Source of the DNA: JASGCL01 sp965262775
GTDB lineage: Bacteria; Pseudomonadota; Alphaproteobacteria; JASGCL01
Length of the DNA: 64,000 bases
Assembly: GCA_965262775.1 (NCBI GenBank)
Contig: CBDHFT010000006.1
Location: forward strand, 62,001 to 126,000
Reading direction: 5' to 3'
Within the stretch, counting starts at the first letter, position 1. Each line of letters begins with the position of its first letter. Made by a program: the position numbers and the translations under genes. Below are positions 27,253 through 36,149 of the stretch, in pieces. The notes beneath the pieces are model-generated. The model was given only the letters and a program-made list of their open reading frames with translations, had not been told where the DNA came from and searched no databases.

Positions 27253-27546
27253 ATGAGCATGAGCATAAAATCTTTTAAAAATAAACATACCGAAGCAATT
27301 TTTCATGGCGAATTTTCTAAAAAAATTCCAGAAAAAATCCTTCAACCCGCTTTTAGGAAATTGCGAACGCTTCACGCCGTTGTAAAATTGCAAGACCTGG
27401 ATAGTCCGCCAGGCAATCATTTAGAAAAATTATCAGGCGACAGAAAAGGTTATTACTCTACTCGTATTAATCAACAATATAGAATATGTTTTCATTGGGG
27501 TGATGATAATAATGTTTATGATGTTGAAATTGTTGATTACCATTAA
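27253..27546 (+). CDS. higB: HigB-family toxin (RelE superfamily mRNA interferase)
   Basis: A 97-residue protein with IKSFKNKHTEAIFHGEF at the N-terminus, LRTLHAVVKLQDLDSPPGNHLEKLSGDRKGYYSTRINQQYRICF in the centre and DVEIVDYH at the C-terminus, all HigB features. The toxin cleaves mRNA on the ribosome. A TATAAT at 27245-27250 with TTGCCA 15 bases upstream ends only two bases before the first ATG, so transcription could begin within the first codons; translation may then start at the second ATG (27259) from a leaderless message. The antitoxin gene follows after 66 bases, an unusually wide gap holding an operator palindrome. Confidence 0.9.
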   Translation: MSMSIKSFKNKHTEAIFHGEFSKKIPEKILQPAFRKLRTLHAVVKLQDLDSPPGNHLEKLSGDRKGYYSTRINQQYRICFHWGDDNNVYDVEIVDYH

Positions 27547-27558
27547 TAACCTTCTTGA

Positions 27559-27597
27559 TTGACAATAGCCTTTATTGTATGCGATACATACAATAAA
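27559..27597 (+). promoter_or_regulatory. Operator palindrome and -35 element between higB and higA
   Basis: TTTATTGTATG (27571-27581), spacer CGATA, CATACAATAAA (27587-27597): a perfect 11-bp inverted repeat 15 bases ahead of the higA start. A perfect TTGACA sits at 27559-27564. The palindrome is a likely HigA binding site that would repress a separate antitoxin promoter. Confidence 0.7.
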
Positions 27598-27612
27598 TAG
27601 GATGACCATTGC

Positions 27613-27924
27613 ATGAAAAAATATATAGACATTCCTCATGTTGGCGAATTTTTGTTACTTGAATTTATGAAGCCATTAAACCTGTCGGGTAATCAATTGG
27701 CGCAAGCCATTAAGGTGCCCGCCAACCGCATCAATGATATTGTGCGTGGGCGGCGCGGCATGACGGCGGATACCGACCTTCGGCTTTGCCGTTATTTTAA
27801 AATGACCGAAGGGTTTTTTTTAAGCATGCATCATGATTTTGAAATATTGAGAGAGAAAAGAAAAATCAGCAAAGAATTAAAACTTATAAAACCTTGCGCC
27901 ATGCGCGTTCCATCCCATCATTAA
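27613..27924 (+). CDS. higA: HigA-family antitoxin (XRE helix-turn-helix)
   Basis: A 103-residue antitoxin. PHVGEFLLLEFMKPLNLSGNQLAQAIKVPANRINDIVRGRRGMTADTDLRL is the HigA-type helix-turn-helix, with recognition helix around ANRINDIVRG. It binds HigB to neutralise it and represses transcription from the operator, here most probably the palindrome at 27571-27597. The C-terminal residues after RKISKEL are weakly conserved. Confidence 0.92.
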   Translation: MKKYIDIPHVGEFLLLEFMKPLNLSGNQLAQAIKVPANRINDIVRGRRGMTADTDLRLCRYFKMTEGFFLSMHHDFEILREKRKISKELKLIKPCAMRVPSHH

Positions 27925-28018
27925 TAATGGTGGCGGCGTTATGACGGCTTGCCTGGGGGATAATTAATATATTCATAAGTCTTGATTATATTGTTCTGGC
28001 TTTGCTAGAACTTAAACC

Positions 28019-29371
28019 ATGGTAAGCGGCTTAAGCGACACAATTTTTGCAGAAAGCACGGGACAGGGACGGGCGGCCTTGATGGTGTTTCGCCTGTCGG
28101 GAAGCCAAGTAAAATCAGTGTTGGAAAGGTTAATGGGTAAGGTGCCCAAACCCCGCTACGCAACATTATGCGACCTGCGCGATGCCGATGGCGAATTGAT
28201 AGACAATGCGCTGGTTATTTTTTTCCCTGGGCCAAAATCATCCACGGGTGAAGACATGGCGGAATTGCAATGCCATGGGTCGCGCGCTATCAAAACCGCG
28301 CTTGTCGAATCGTTGTTAAAAATGAAATCGGTGCGTATGGCCGAACCTGGGGAATTTTCGTTGCGCGCCTTTCGCCATGGTAAAATGAATTTGGTCGAGG
28401 CCGAGGGCATCAACGAATTGGCCATGGCCGAGACCGAGGCACAACGCAAAACCGCCCTGGCGCAATGGCGCGGTGATAAAAATTCATTGAGTAGCTGGCT
28501 TATAACCATGCGGGAAAAATTGATAGAATTAAGGGCGTTTTTTGAAACCTTCATTGATTTTCATGAAATGGATATTCCCGCCGACTTAACCGAACAGAAT
28601 TTAAAAAAATTGGCAGAATGGATAGTGTCGGCAAAAAAATTGAGCGAGGATAACCGCGCCGCCCTGCGCCAACATGGCATTACGGTTGCTATCATCGGCG
28701 CGCCCAATGTGGGAAAATCATCCCTCGCCAATTTGTTGGCAAAGCGGGAGGTCGCCATCGTATCCCCCATTGCGGGCACGACGCGCGATGTTATAGAATT
28801 GCATGTCGATATGTTTGGTTATCAAGTTTCATTTTACGACACCGCGGGGTTACGCCGCGCCAAAAGTGCCGTTGAAAAATTGGGGATAGTGAAGGCAGCT
28901 AGCCTGGCCGAAATTGCCGATATAAGAATTTTTATGAAAGATATTTTTTTAGAAGGACGCGACATGGAAAAGATTGAGGTAAGCAAAAAGAAAACCGACA
29001 TCACCCTGTCCAACAAGGCCGATATTATTAACGACAACCATTTGAAAAAAAAATTAACCAGTTTTTTAGACAAGGACGATATTTTGTTTTCCACCAAAAG
29101 TGAATTGGGGTTGGATAAATTTTTAAAAAAATTAAAATCGTCGCTTGATAAATTGGCGGGTGGCGAAATGCGCGGCATCACCAACGACAGGCAACGGGCG
29201 GCGTTACAAAAATCCATTCACCATGCCGAATTGGCATATTTGGCCAACGCGGTGGATATTGCAGCAGAAGAATTAAAATTGGCCATCGAGCCATTGGATA
29301 TGTTGTTGGGTTATACCGCGCCCGACGACATGTTGGGAATTATTTTTAAAAACTTTTGTATTGGCAAATAA
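28019..29371 (+). CDS. mnmE: tRNA-modification GTPase MnmE
   Basis: 450-residue enzyme that with MnmG installs the 5-substituent on wobble uridines of certain tRNAs. N-terminal folate-binding domain (ESTGQGRAALMVFRLSG, AEPGEFSLRAFRHGKMNLVEAEG), then an inserted G domain: GAPNVGKSS (G1), SPIAGTTRDVIE (G2), YDTAGLR (G3), LSNKADI (G4), and the C-terminal CIGK with the catalytic cysteine. All motifs intact. mnmA, another wobble-uridine enzyme, lies at 36980. Confidence 0.96.
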   Translation: MVSGLSDTIFAESTGQGRAALMVFRLSGSQVKSVLERLMGKVPKPRYATLCDLRDADGELIDNALVIFFPGPKSSTGEDMAELQCHGSRAIKTALVESLLKMKSVRMAEPGEFSLRAFRHGKMNLVEAEGINELAMAETEAQRKTALAQWRGDKNSLSSWLITMREKLIELRAFFETFIDFHEMDIPADLTEQNLKKLAEWIVSAKKLSEDNRAALRQHGITVAIIGAPNVGKSSLANLLAKREVAIVSPIAGTTRDVIELHVDMFGYQVSFYDTAGLRRAKSAVEKLGIVKAASLAEIADIRIFMKDIFLEGRDMEKIEVSKKKTDITLSNKADIINDNHLKKKLTSFLDKDDILFSTKSELGLDKFLKKLKSSLDKLAGGEMRGITNDRQRAALQKSIHHAELAYLANAVDIAAEELKLAIEPLDMLLGYTAPDDMLGIIFKNFCIGK

Positions 29372-29384
29372 ATCGCCTTAGCTG

Positions 29385-29675
29385 ATGATACAAAAATTTT
29401 TTTCAAACATGGTCATGGCGGGGCAACATGGCAAGGGGTTTTATCATTACATCAATTTGCCAAAAAAATTATCCGATGAATTTTTTATGGTTTACCAAGA
29501 TAGGCGGCGCGGGTTTCGCTCGCTTAAAATCAAGGCAACGATAGGCGATAGTTCATGGCAATCTTCCCTGTTTTTACGTGATGAAAATTATTTCTTGCTG
29601 TTGAATAGCAAGGTGCGCAAAGCAGAAAAAATAACCAGCGGCCAAACCATCAAGGTCGGGGTAGAGGTTTTGTAG
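29385..29675 (+). CDS. DUF1905-domain protein
   Basis: Ninety-six residues with the DUF1905 pattern: FYHYINLPKKLSDEF, RRRGFRSLKIKATIGDSSWQSSLF, NYFLLLNSKVRKAEKITSGQTIKVGVEV. Members are small beta-barrel-like proteins of unknown function, often fused to or beside YdeI-type domains. Starts 13 bases after mnmE, so it is probably co-transcribed, and converges on dnaN with a 4-base gap. Confidence 0.78.
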   Translation: MIQKFFSNMVMAGQHGKGFYHYINLPKKLSDEFFMVYQDRRRGFRSLKIKATIGDSSWQSSLFLRDENYFLLLNSKVRKAEKITSGQTIKVGVEVL

Positions 29676-29679
29676 CTAG

Positions 29680-30804
29680 CTAAATCCTCAGCGGCATCAA
29701 CACATACAACACCGCGGCGTCGTTTTTGTTTTTAAACAGCACGGGGGTAAAACTATCCTTGGCTTCCATGGTTAAATTGTCGCTGGCCGCGGCCTGTAAC
29801 AATTCAAGCAAATAGTTGCAATTAAAATTCAATGTTAATTCTTCGCCCTTGTAATCGACGGCAAATTCTTCCTCGGCATCGCCATGATCTTGCGATGTGG
29901 CGGTTAATTGCATGGTGCCGTTGGTGATTTTTAATTTAACCGAACGCACTTTGTCGGACGAAATGGCCGAAACACGGTCAACCGCCGATTTAAAATCTTG
30001 CCCATGGATAGTGATATGGTTTTCATTTTCGCGTGGTATAACGCGCATGTAATCGGGAAACTTACCATCGATAAGTTTGGTCGAAATAACGGTGCCGCCC
30101 ATGTCCAATTTTAATTTGGTGTCGGCGATGCAAATATCAACATTGGTTTCGCTTTTGTTTTCAATTTCGTTAAGCAAACGGGTAATTTCCAACACGGCCT
30201 TTTTGGGGATAATCACCCCCTTTAATTTTTCGGCACCCGCGGGGGCGGGGAGAGACGCCAAAGCCAGACGATGCCCATCAGTCGAAACGGTGGTGAGTAT
30301 TTTGTCGTCGGTGGTGTGGATGTAAACACCATTGAGGTAATAACGGGTTTCTTCTTGCGAGATAGAAAATTTTGTTTGGTCTAACAATTTTTGCAAATCG
30401 CTGGCAGAAATGGCAAATTCATAGGGGTAAGTTTTTTCGTCTTGCAATTTTGGGAATTCAGAAACCGCCATGGTTTTGATATGATAACGGGTTTTGCCAC
30501 TTTCCAAATCCAACATGCCATTTTCCTTTAGCGTCATGCTGATTTCCGACCCGTCGGGCATTTTGCTGACGATTTCTTGCAATTTTGTGCCAGGCAATGT
30601 TATTTCCCCCGCGGTGGCAACCGTGGCCGCAACCCCAGAAACAATTTGAATATCAAGGTCGGTGGCGGTGAAGATGGCGCGGCCCGATTTTTCCACCACC
30701 ATTTTTATATTTTTTAAAATGGCAATAGTGCCCTTTTTATCAATGGCATTGGCAACACGGCCCAGGGCGGTTTGCAGTATATTTTTTTCGATGGATAATT
30801 TCAT
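29680..30804 (-). CDS. dnaN: DNA polymerase III beta subunit (sliding clamp)
   Basis: 374 residues, ring-shaped processivity factor. Motifs include KLSIEKNILQTALGRVANAIDKK at the start, ATDLDIQIVSG, YLNGVYIHT, STDGHRLALASLP and the C-terminal VLYVLMPLRI that forms the hydrophobic binding pocket edge. Not next to dnaA or recF here, as is common in alphaproteobacteria with dispersed origin genes. No DnaA-box cluster was seen around it. Confidence 0.97.
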   Translation of the reverse strand: MKLSIEKNILQTALGRVANAIDKKGTIAILKNIKMVVEKSGRAIFTATDLDIQIVSGVAATVATAGEITLPGTKLQEIVSKMPDGSEISMTLKENGMLDLESGKTRYHIKTMAVSEFPKLQDEKTYPYEFAISASDLQKLLDQTKFSISQEETRYYLNGVYIHTTDDKILTTVSTDGHRLALASLPAPAGAEKLKGVIIPKKAVLEITRLLNEIENKSETNVDICIADTKLKLDMGGTVISTKLIDGKFPDYMRVIPRENENHITIHGQDFKSAVDRVSAISSDKVRSVKLKITNGTMQLTATSQDHGDAEEEFAVDYKGEELTLNFNCNYLLELLQAAASDNLTMEAKDSFTPVLFKNKNDAAVLYVLMPLRI

Positions 30805-31239
30805 AATAAAATAATAATGGATGGGTTGGGATAAAGCAAGATGGTTGGAAGAAAAAATTGACTATATAATATTTTTTATAAACTGATTCGTTGCATTAAT
30901 ATACCGATTCGTAAAGAATAAACAAGGGGTTTTATGCCAAATTTTATGGCTGGTATTATGACGGCGCGGGCGGGGTAGATGATTGGGGCGGGGGGGATGT
31001 TGCCCCGAATATTCATAATTGATAATTCTTGCTTTTTCTTTCTTTTTGAGTTATGCGGGGGTGAATATAAAACAAGGATAGATGAGCAGGTTGGTTGTTT
31101 TCTGTGACACTTCTGGAGGTCTCAAACCTTTCTAAAAAAAATAATTTTTAGAAAAATTTGATAAGAAAAAAATCGTAAAAACTTGCCAACCATTCTTTAC
31201 CACCGTTAGCCAATTTATTAAGCTTAAGAAGGAGCAATC
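30805..31239. other. Divergent intergenic region between dnaN and rplY
   Basis: About 435 bases without a gene. It carries an AT-rich perfect 10-bp hairpin, TTTCTAAAAA (31129-31138) and TTTTTAGAAA (31145-31154), and GATTCGT occurring twice near 30880-30920. Promoters for both genes must be here; none is strong by eye. Confidence 0.5.
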
Positions 31240-32007
31240 ATGGCCAAAGCAAAAACTGCCGACTCGGCAACCGAAAATACCATTACCATAACAATGCGCG
31301 ATAAGGCGGGTTCCGCTGGCGCACGCGCGGTGCGGGCGAAGGGTATGGTCCCTGGCGTATTATACGGCGGCAATGAAAAGCCAGCATTGATAGCATTTGA
31401 CCCCAGGGCCATTATCAAACAATTGCATAAGGGGGTTATCAAGGCGACGCTTTTTGTGTTGGACATGGATGGCAAAAAACAAGAAGCCGTGGTTAAGGAT
31501 TTCCAATTGAATTTGTTAAACGAATTACCAACCCACGTCGATTTTCAACGCGTGCTTGGCGATTCGGTTATTCGTATCATGGTGCCCGTGCGATTTATCA
31601 ACGCCGAAATTTGCTCGGGGATAAAAAACGGCGGGGTGTTGACCGTGGTGCGCAACGATGTTGAATTGTTGTGCCGCCCGCATGCTATCCCACGGTTTAT
31701 CGAGGTCGACCTCGCCAATTTTAAAATGGGGCAGGCTATTAAAATAAGCCATTTCAAATTGCCCGATGGCGTTAAACCCGTTATCAAAGATCGCGATTTC
31801 ACCATTGCCACCATTGCCACCCCACGTGGTATGGATGTTGATGCCGATATTCAAGCCGAAAAAGCGCAAGCCGTTTCGGGCGCGGGCGTTGCCACCACCG
31901 ATGGCGCGGCCGCGGGCGAAGACGCCACAACCGAAGCAGCGGCGGGAACCGACGCAGCCAAGGGCGATGCCGCCAAGGCGGGCGATGCCAAGGCCGACAA
32001 AAAATAA
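31240..32007 (+). CDS. rplY: 50S ribosomal protein L25/general stress protein Ctc
   Basis: 255-residue long form of L25, which binds 5S rRNA. N-terminal L25 domain: GSAGARAVRAKGMVPGVLYGGNEKP, then the CTC-type beta domain (VPVRFINAEICSGIKNGGVLTVVRNDVELLCRP). The last 50 residues are a low-complexity Ala/Asp/Lys/Gly tail, common in alphaproteobacterial L25. Strong AAGGAG ribosome site 6 bases from ATG. The usual neighbour pth is not present, so the pair is split. Confidence 0.94.
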   Translation: MAKAKTADSATENTITITMRDKAGSAGARAVRAKGMVPGVLYGGNEKPALIAFDPRAIIKQLHKGVIKATLFVLDMDGKKQEAVVKDFQLNLLNELPTHVDFQRVLGDSVIRIMVPVRFINAEICSGIKNGGVLTVVRNDVELLCRPHAIPRFIEVDLANFKMGQAIKISHFKLPDGVKPVIKDRDFTIATIATPRGMDVDADIQAEKAQAVSGAGVATTDGAAAGEDATTEAAAGTDAAKGDAAKAGDAKADKK

Positions 32008-32075
32008 AATATTTTTTATTTTTTATCAACATATCTTGGCCGATAAAATGGTAAGGCAGGCAATGATTAAGTCAC

Positions 32076-32576
32076 ATGATTAAGCTACAAAAACTTGAAT
32101 TGTTAATTCCGCCGCCCTTGGTGGCTATTGTTTGTTTGTTTTTTTCTTGGTGGTTGGGCCAGGTGCATGGTTTATGGTTGTTTGATAACCTGATGACTGG
32201 GCTCACTTTTAATTATCCTGCCATTTTTCAATGGTTGGCTTTGGTGTGCGTGTTCATGGGCGCGGTATGTTTGATGACGGCCAATGTTGCTTTCCGCCGT
32301 GCCAATACAACATTAAGCCCACGCCAACCACAACAGGCAACGCAATTGGTGACGGGTGGTGTTTTTGCCATCAGTCGCAACCCCATGTATTTGGGTATTT
32401 TTTTAATATTGCTGGGGGCGGGGTTGCGTTTTAATTCTTTGGCTTCGTTGATATGGGCATTTGTATTTTTCTCCTATATTCAATCTTTTCAAATTATACC
32501 CGAAGAAAAAATTTTGCAAAAAAAATTTGGTAAAAAATATAACGATTATTGTCAACGGGTGCGCCGTTGGTTATAA
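32076..32576 (+). CDS. Isoprenylcysteine carboxyl methyltransferase-like membrane protein
   Basis: 166 residues, about four hydrophobic segments, ending with the ICMT/PEMT-type signature: SRNPMYLGIFLILLGAGL then PEEKILQKKFGKKYNDYCQRVRRWL. Bacterial members of this family are predicted membrane methyltransferases with mostly unknown substrates (phospholipids or prenylated compounds). It follows rplY after about 70 bases. Family is clear; substrate is not. Confidence 0.85.
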   Translation: MIKLQKLELLIPPPLVAIVCLFFSWWLGQVHGLWLFDNLMTGLTFNYPAIFQWLALVCVFMGAVCLMTANVAFRRANTTLSPRQPQQATQLVTGGVFAISRNPMYLGIFLILLGAGLRFNSLASLIWAFVFFSYIQSFQIIPEEKILQKKFGKKYNDYCQRVRRWL

Positions 32577-32661
32577 AAATTGTCTAGTCTTTTTGTGTCA
32601 TTTTTTCGTTGTTTTTTCATTGTTTTTCCAAGGATTTTTTTATAGGGTTTATTGCCTATAA

Positions 32662-32738
32662 GCACCCGTAGCTCAGCTGGATAGAGCGTTGCCCTCCGAA
32701 GGCAAAGGCCGTGCGTTCGAATCGCGCCGGGTGCGCCA
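32662..32738 (+). tRNA. tRNA-Arg (anticodon CCG)
   Basis: Full cloverleaf: acceptor GCACCCG/CGGGTGC, D arm GCTC...GAGC, anticodon arm TTGCC-CTCCGAA-GGCAA with CCG, T arm GTGCG-TTCGAAT-CGCGC, encoded CCA. Its 3' end is also one arm of an 8-bp inverted repeat, GGGTGCGC/GCGCACCC (32730-32750). Confidence 0.96.
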
Positions 32739-32755
32739 TAAGCGCACCCTCAAAT

Positions 32756-32849
32756 ACATGTGCGCCATTATTTTTGCCCTATCGCTGACGCTACTTGAGG
32801 GCAGGGCGCGCCACCCCCCAAACACATGTGCGCCATTATTTTTACCCTA
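32756..32849. repeat. Direct repeat downstream of tRNA-Arg(CCG)
   Basis: ACATGTGCGCCATTATTTTT occurs at 32756 and again at 32824, 68 bases apart, and both copies continue with a near-identical xCCCTA. Each contains GTGCGCCA, the last eight bases of the tRNA just upstream. There is no gene in this stretch (32739-33110); it ends in a weak hairpin for the minus-strand gene at 33111. Confidence 0.65.
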
Positions 32850-33110
32850 CGGTGCCAGGAAAAAACGGGGCTTTATGTTTTCATGAGATTCGCAGTATTT
32901 CCACCAAACGATTAAAATCAAAAATAACCAGATTAAGCAAAACAGAATTTGCCTTGATAAAACAAAAATTTATTAATTATATTACTGATTAAAAAAATGT
33001 CCCCACTCACCTATCATTAATAATAACGAAGGGGAGCGGGGTGAATCGCCGTTAGGCATATTTAATATATTTTAAGCAAAATAAAGGGGCGGTGTCAAGG
33101 CTAGGCCCCC

Positions 33111-35258
33111 CTACCTCACTTCCACCCCTTGCTTGTTGGCAATTTTTTTGATGGCGGTGAAAAGCAAGGGATTGGTGTTAGGCAATTGTTTGTCAATGGT
33201 AAGGCAGGGGGCGATGAAAGAACCAAACGCCGCCGTCCTTATATCAATCACATCATAACATTTTTTGCCGCCATTAATATTTTCTAAATAAATTTTGGTG
33301 TCGGGGTCGATGCGATTAATTGATGCCGTGGGGGCATTGGCAAATGGCACAAGGTTAAGATTAACATAGGTCAAACCTTGGGGCGTGTTCCTTACCAACA
33401 CGGGTTCAAGGCTGTTATTTTTTTGCCCCATCACGGGTTTGATAACAATGGCATTGCCATAACGATCCATGTTGCCGCCAAATAAATCAACCATGGTATA
33501 GGGCAATTGATTAAGCAGGCTGATATTTTTTTGCGAATCTTTCGCCAACCCCTGATATTTTTGCCACAGGTCGGGGTAAGATAATTTTGCCGCTTGATTA
33601 AAATATATCACAAATGGCACCCGCAACATTTCATGGCGAAACCGTGATGAATCATGCCCCAAACCATAAGTAGGACTTTCCCCATGGTCAGAAAAATAAA
33701 TAAAAATAATTGGCAGGGGGTTATTAGCTAGCTGGTCAATGGCCTTGGCAAGGTTATCATCAATATAGGTCATGACGCTATCATAATTGTTAATATCATT
33801 AATCAAGGATTTTTTCTTGCTGTCTTTGGTAATGTTGGTGATGGGCTGGGCGCTAAGGGTATCATCAACCGATTTGGCAAAATCAAAAGCCAAATAGCGT
33901 AAATAAGGCGTATGCCCCGCGTAGGAATGAAGCCAAACCACATTATTATTGTTGTCACGAAAATCTTTGCTAATTTTTTTTAGGGCGGGTAATAAAAACA
34001 AATGATCTTTGCTATTGGTGTTATTAAAATGGTTGATATTTTGGAACATGCTAAGGGATAAGGCATCAATTGCCAAGCCAGCGGTTTGCGCGCTGATATA
34101 ATGGTTGGTGATATTGCTTTTCGTCAATAATGATACCAAGGGAATACGTTGTTGCCCTTCAATTGGGGTAAAGATATTTTGTGCGGTTGGGCGAAAACTT
34201 AAAACATTTAATAAAGACGGGGTGGTGTGGGAATGGGTTGAAAAAACATTATGAAAAACCAACAAATTGCCCCGTGATGATAATTTTTCTAATTGCGCGG
34301 TGGTGGGGCGGTAATAACCATATAATGACCAATGGAGCGGGCTGGTGGATTCGCCGATATAAACCACCATCTGCAACCCTTGGCGTAATCCTTGGCGGGT
34401 AAATGACATGGGGGGCAAATTGTTGCCATATTGATGTTGAGTATTTTTAACAAAATTTCGGTTGTTGATAAATGACATGATGGAGCGGTTATAAAGTCGG
34501 TCAAGCGGTTGATAAATCAACAAGCCCATCAGCAAAAAATAAAAAATATTAAAATACAATTTTCCAGCGGCGTGATGTTGCTTCACATATTCTTTGGCGG
34601 TTATTAAAATATGGGCGAAGCCAATCGCCAAAATAATCCCAATGATATTAAAGGAAAAATTGATATTGCCAGATAAGCTGGACATCAGGGCAGAGGCATC
34701 ATGCAGGTTGAAATGTTGCAATTCTAACAAGGCTTCATCGCCCGTGTTTTGCAAATAATCAAACACCGATTGATAGGTGGCGACGATAAAAAAACATAAC
34801 AATAATACCCACCCCGCAAAAAAATATTTTTTTCGCTTGATTAATTTTAAGGATAATAAATAACAGGCGGTTAGCAAAAAATAGCCGTTGGTTTTTAATG
34901 AAAACAAATATTTGATGGCGTAAAATCTTGAGCGTATGGCATCTTTCCACCCGCCGTCATAAAGGTCAGCTTGCTGATAGACCAACATAAAAATTATCAG
35001 GGCAAAGCCCAGCACCAGACAGATTTTTTTTATTAAAGCGACAGGGATTTTTTTGCCAGAAATCGTCACATTTTTTTTGTTTGGCAAGATGACAACCAAC
35101 CACAAGGCAAAGGCTAAACAAAGACAAAGGCTGACAACCGCGGGGTCATAAAAAAATAAAAACAATAGCCCAATAAAAATGCCCAAAAAAATGGGCATAA
35201 AAAAATTGTTGCTTGCCTGCTTAATAAGCCGAATGATTCGCCCCATCTTAGTCCCCAT
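33111..35258 (-). CDS. EptA-like phosphoethanolamine transferase/sulfatase-family membrane protein
   Basis: 715 residues. The N-terminal third has about six membrane helices; the C-terminal half is a periplasmic alkaline-phosphatase-fold domain. GESTSPLHWSLYGYYRPT carries the metal-binding Glu region, THSHTTPSLL the nucleophile threonine region, and FSDHGESPTYGLGHDS the second metal site. EptA/EptB/OpgE relatives move phosphoethanolamine from phosphatidylethanolamine to lipid A, core sugars or glucans. The protein is longer than EptA (about 547), mostly in the membrane part. Acceptor unknown. Start at 35258 follows a G-rich ribosome site; 35246 is an alternative. Confidence 0.82.
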   Translation of the reverse strand: MGTKMGRIIRLIKQASNNFFMPIFLGIFIGLLFLFFYDPAVVSLCLCLAFALWLVVILPNKKNVTISGKKIPVALIKKICLVLGFALIIFMLVYQQADLYDGGWKDAIRSRFYAIKYLFSLKTNGYFLLTACYLLSLKLIKRKKYFFAGWVLLLCFFIVATYQSVFDYLQNTGDEALLELQHFNLHDASALMSSLSGNINFSFNIIGIILAIGFAHILITAKEYVKQHHAAGKLYFNIFYFLLMGLLIYQPLDRLYNRSIMSFINNRNFVKNTQHQYGNNLPPMSFTRQGLRQGLQMVVYIGESTSPLHWSLYGYYRPTTAQLEKLSSRGNLLVFHNVFSTHSHTTPSLLNVLSFRPTAQNIFTPIEGQQRIPLVSLLTKSNITNHYISAQTAGLAIDALSLSMFQNINHFNNTNSKDHLFLLPALKKISKDFRDNNNNVVWLHSYAGHTPYLRYLAFDFAKSVDDTLSAQPITNITKDSKKKSLINDINNYDSVMTYIDDNLAKAIDQLANNPLPIIFIYFSDHGESPTYGLGHDSSRFRHEMLRVPFVIYFNQAAKLSYPDLWQKYQGLAKDSQKNISLLNQLPYTMVDLFGGNMDRYGNAIVIKPVMGQKNNSLEPVLVRNTPQGLTYVNLNLVPFANAPTASINRIDPDTKIYLENINGGKKCYDVIDIRTAAFGSFIAPCLTIDKQLPNTNPLLFTAIKKIANKQGVEVR

Positions 35259-35360
35259 TATCCCCCCCCATTATCCCCCATTGTGATATATTATAAAATA
35301 TAAAAAATATGAGGTAGTATATATTATTTAACTTTGCAAGCAAAGCGATAACCACATAGG

Positions 35361-36140
35361 TTACAATTTTTTTGCTTGGTCAATGGCGACTTGCATGGCA
35401 TTGCGCCATATTTTATTAAAATCTTTCATTTGTTCTAAACCCGCCTCGGTCATGCCGCCGCGGCTGGCGACTTGTTTATATGAATCTTCAAACGATTTAT
35501 CGCCGACAATGTCCATCGAACCAATAATCATATCTTTGATAATGACTCGTAATTTTTCATGGCCTATATCGACGCCCGCTATATCATAAATCATTTGCTG
35601 CATCACATCGGCCATGTATAAAATAAATCCTGGGGCGCAACCAAATAATGCTGTCATTTCGTCATATTTGTCTTCGGCAACTTTTTCTATCACGCCAGTT
35701 GGTAAAAACAATTGGGTGAATTTTTCTTCATCCGCCATCGCACAATTTTTATTCATGCAATAACTGGTAAAACCCTTGCCTATCTTTACCAACAAATTGG
35801 GCATGGCACGAATAATTTTTTTATCATGGCCCAGCATTTTTTCTAAATAATCAATATCTTTCCCTGCCATGATGGAAATAAAAATACTTGATGAAAATTT
35901 TTGATACCTGGTTAAAACCTCATCGGCCATTTGCGGCTTCACCGCCAGCAAAATAATGTCGGGCATCATGTCGGCGCGCAATGGGGCCGCGACGGGTTGC
36001 CACTTCATGCCTGGAATTTTTTTTTCGTTTTGACTGATGGCAAGGATGGAAGGTTTCGGCGCAACCGAAAGAAAAGCAGCAAGCAACGCCCCCCCCATGT
36101 TGCCGCAACCAACCGAGAGGATAGAGAGGCTTTCGCTCAT
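35361..36140 (-). CDS. proC: Pyrroline-5-carboxylate reductase
   Basis: 259 residues, final step of proline synthesis. N-terminal Rossmann loop SVGCGNMGGALLAAFL, then LAVKPQMADEVL, ISIMAGKDIDYLE, IRAMPNLLVKIGKG and the C-terminal dimer region SRGGMTEAGLEQM. All family motifs are present; slightly shorter than E. coli ProC (269). It starts 9 bases after the ybjN-like gene, a common alphaproteobacterial pair. Confidence 0.94.
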   Translation of the reverse strand: MSESLSILSVGCGNMGGALLAAFLSVAPKPSILAISQNEKKIPGMKWQPVAAPLRADMMPDIILLAVKPQMADEVLTRYQKFSSSIFISIMAGKDIDYLEKMLGHDKKIIRAMPNLLVKIGKGFTSYCMNKNCAMADEEKFTQLFLPTGVIEKVAEDKYDEMTALFGCAPGFILYMADVMQQMIYDIAGVDIGHEKLRVIIKDMIIGSMDIVGDKSFEDSYKQVASRGGMTEAGLEQMKDFNKIWRNAMQVAIDQAKKL

Positions 36141-36149
36141 AAAAAAATA

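Noticed and set aside
29680..31239. Replication origin near dnaN
   Set aside because: No cluster of DnaA boxes and no dnaA, parA or gidA nearby; dnaN alone is not evidence in alphaproteobacteria.
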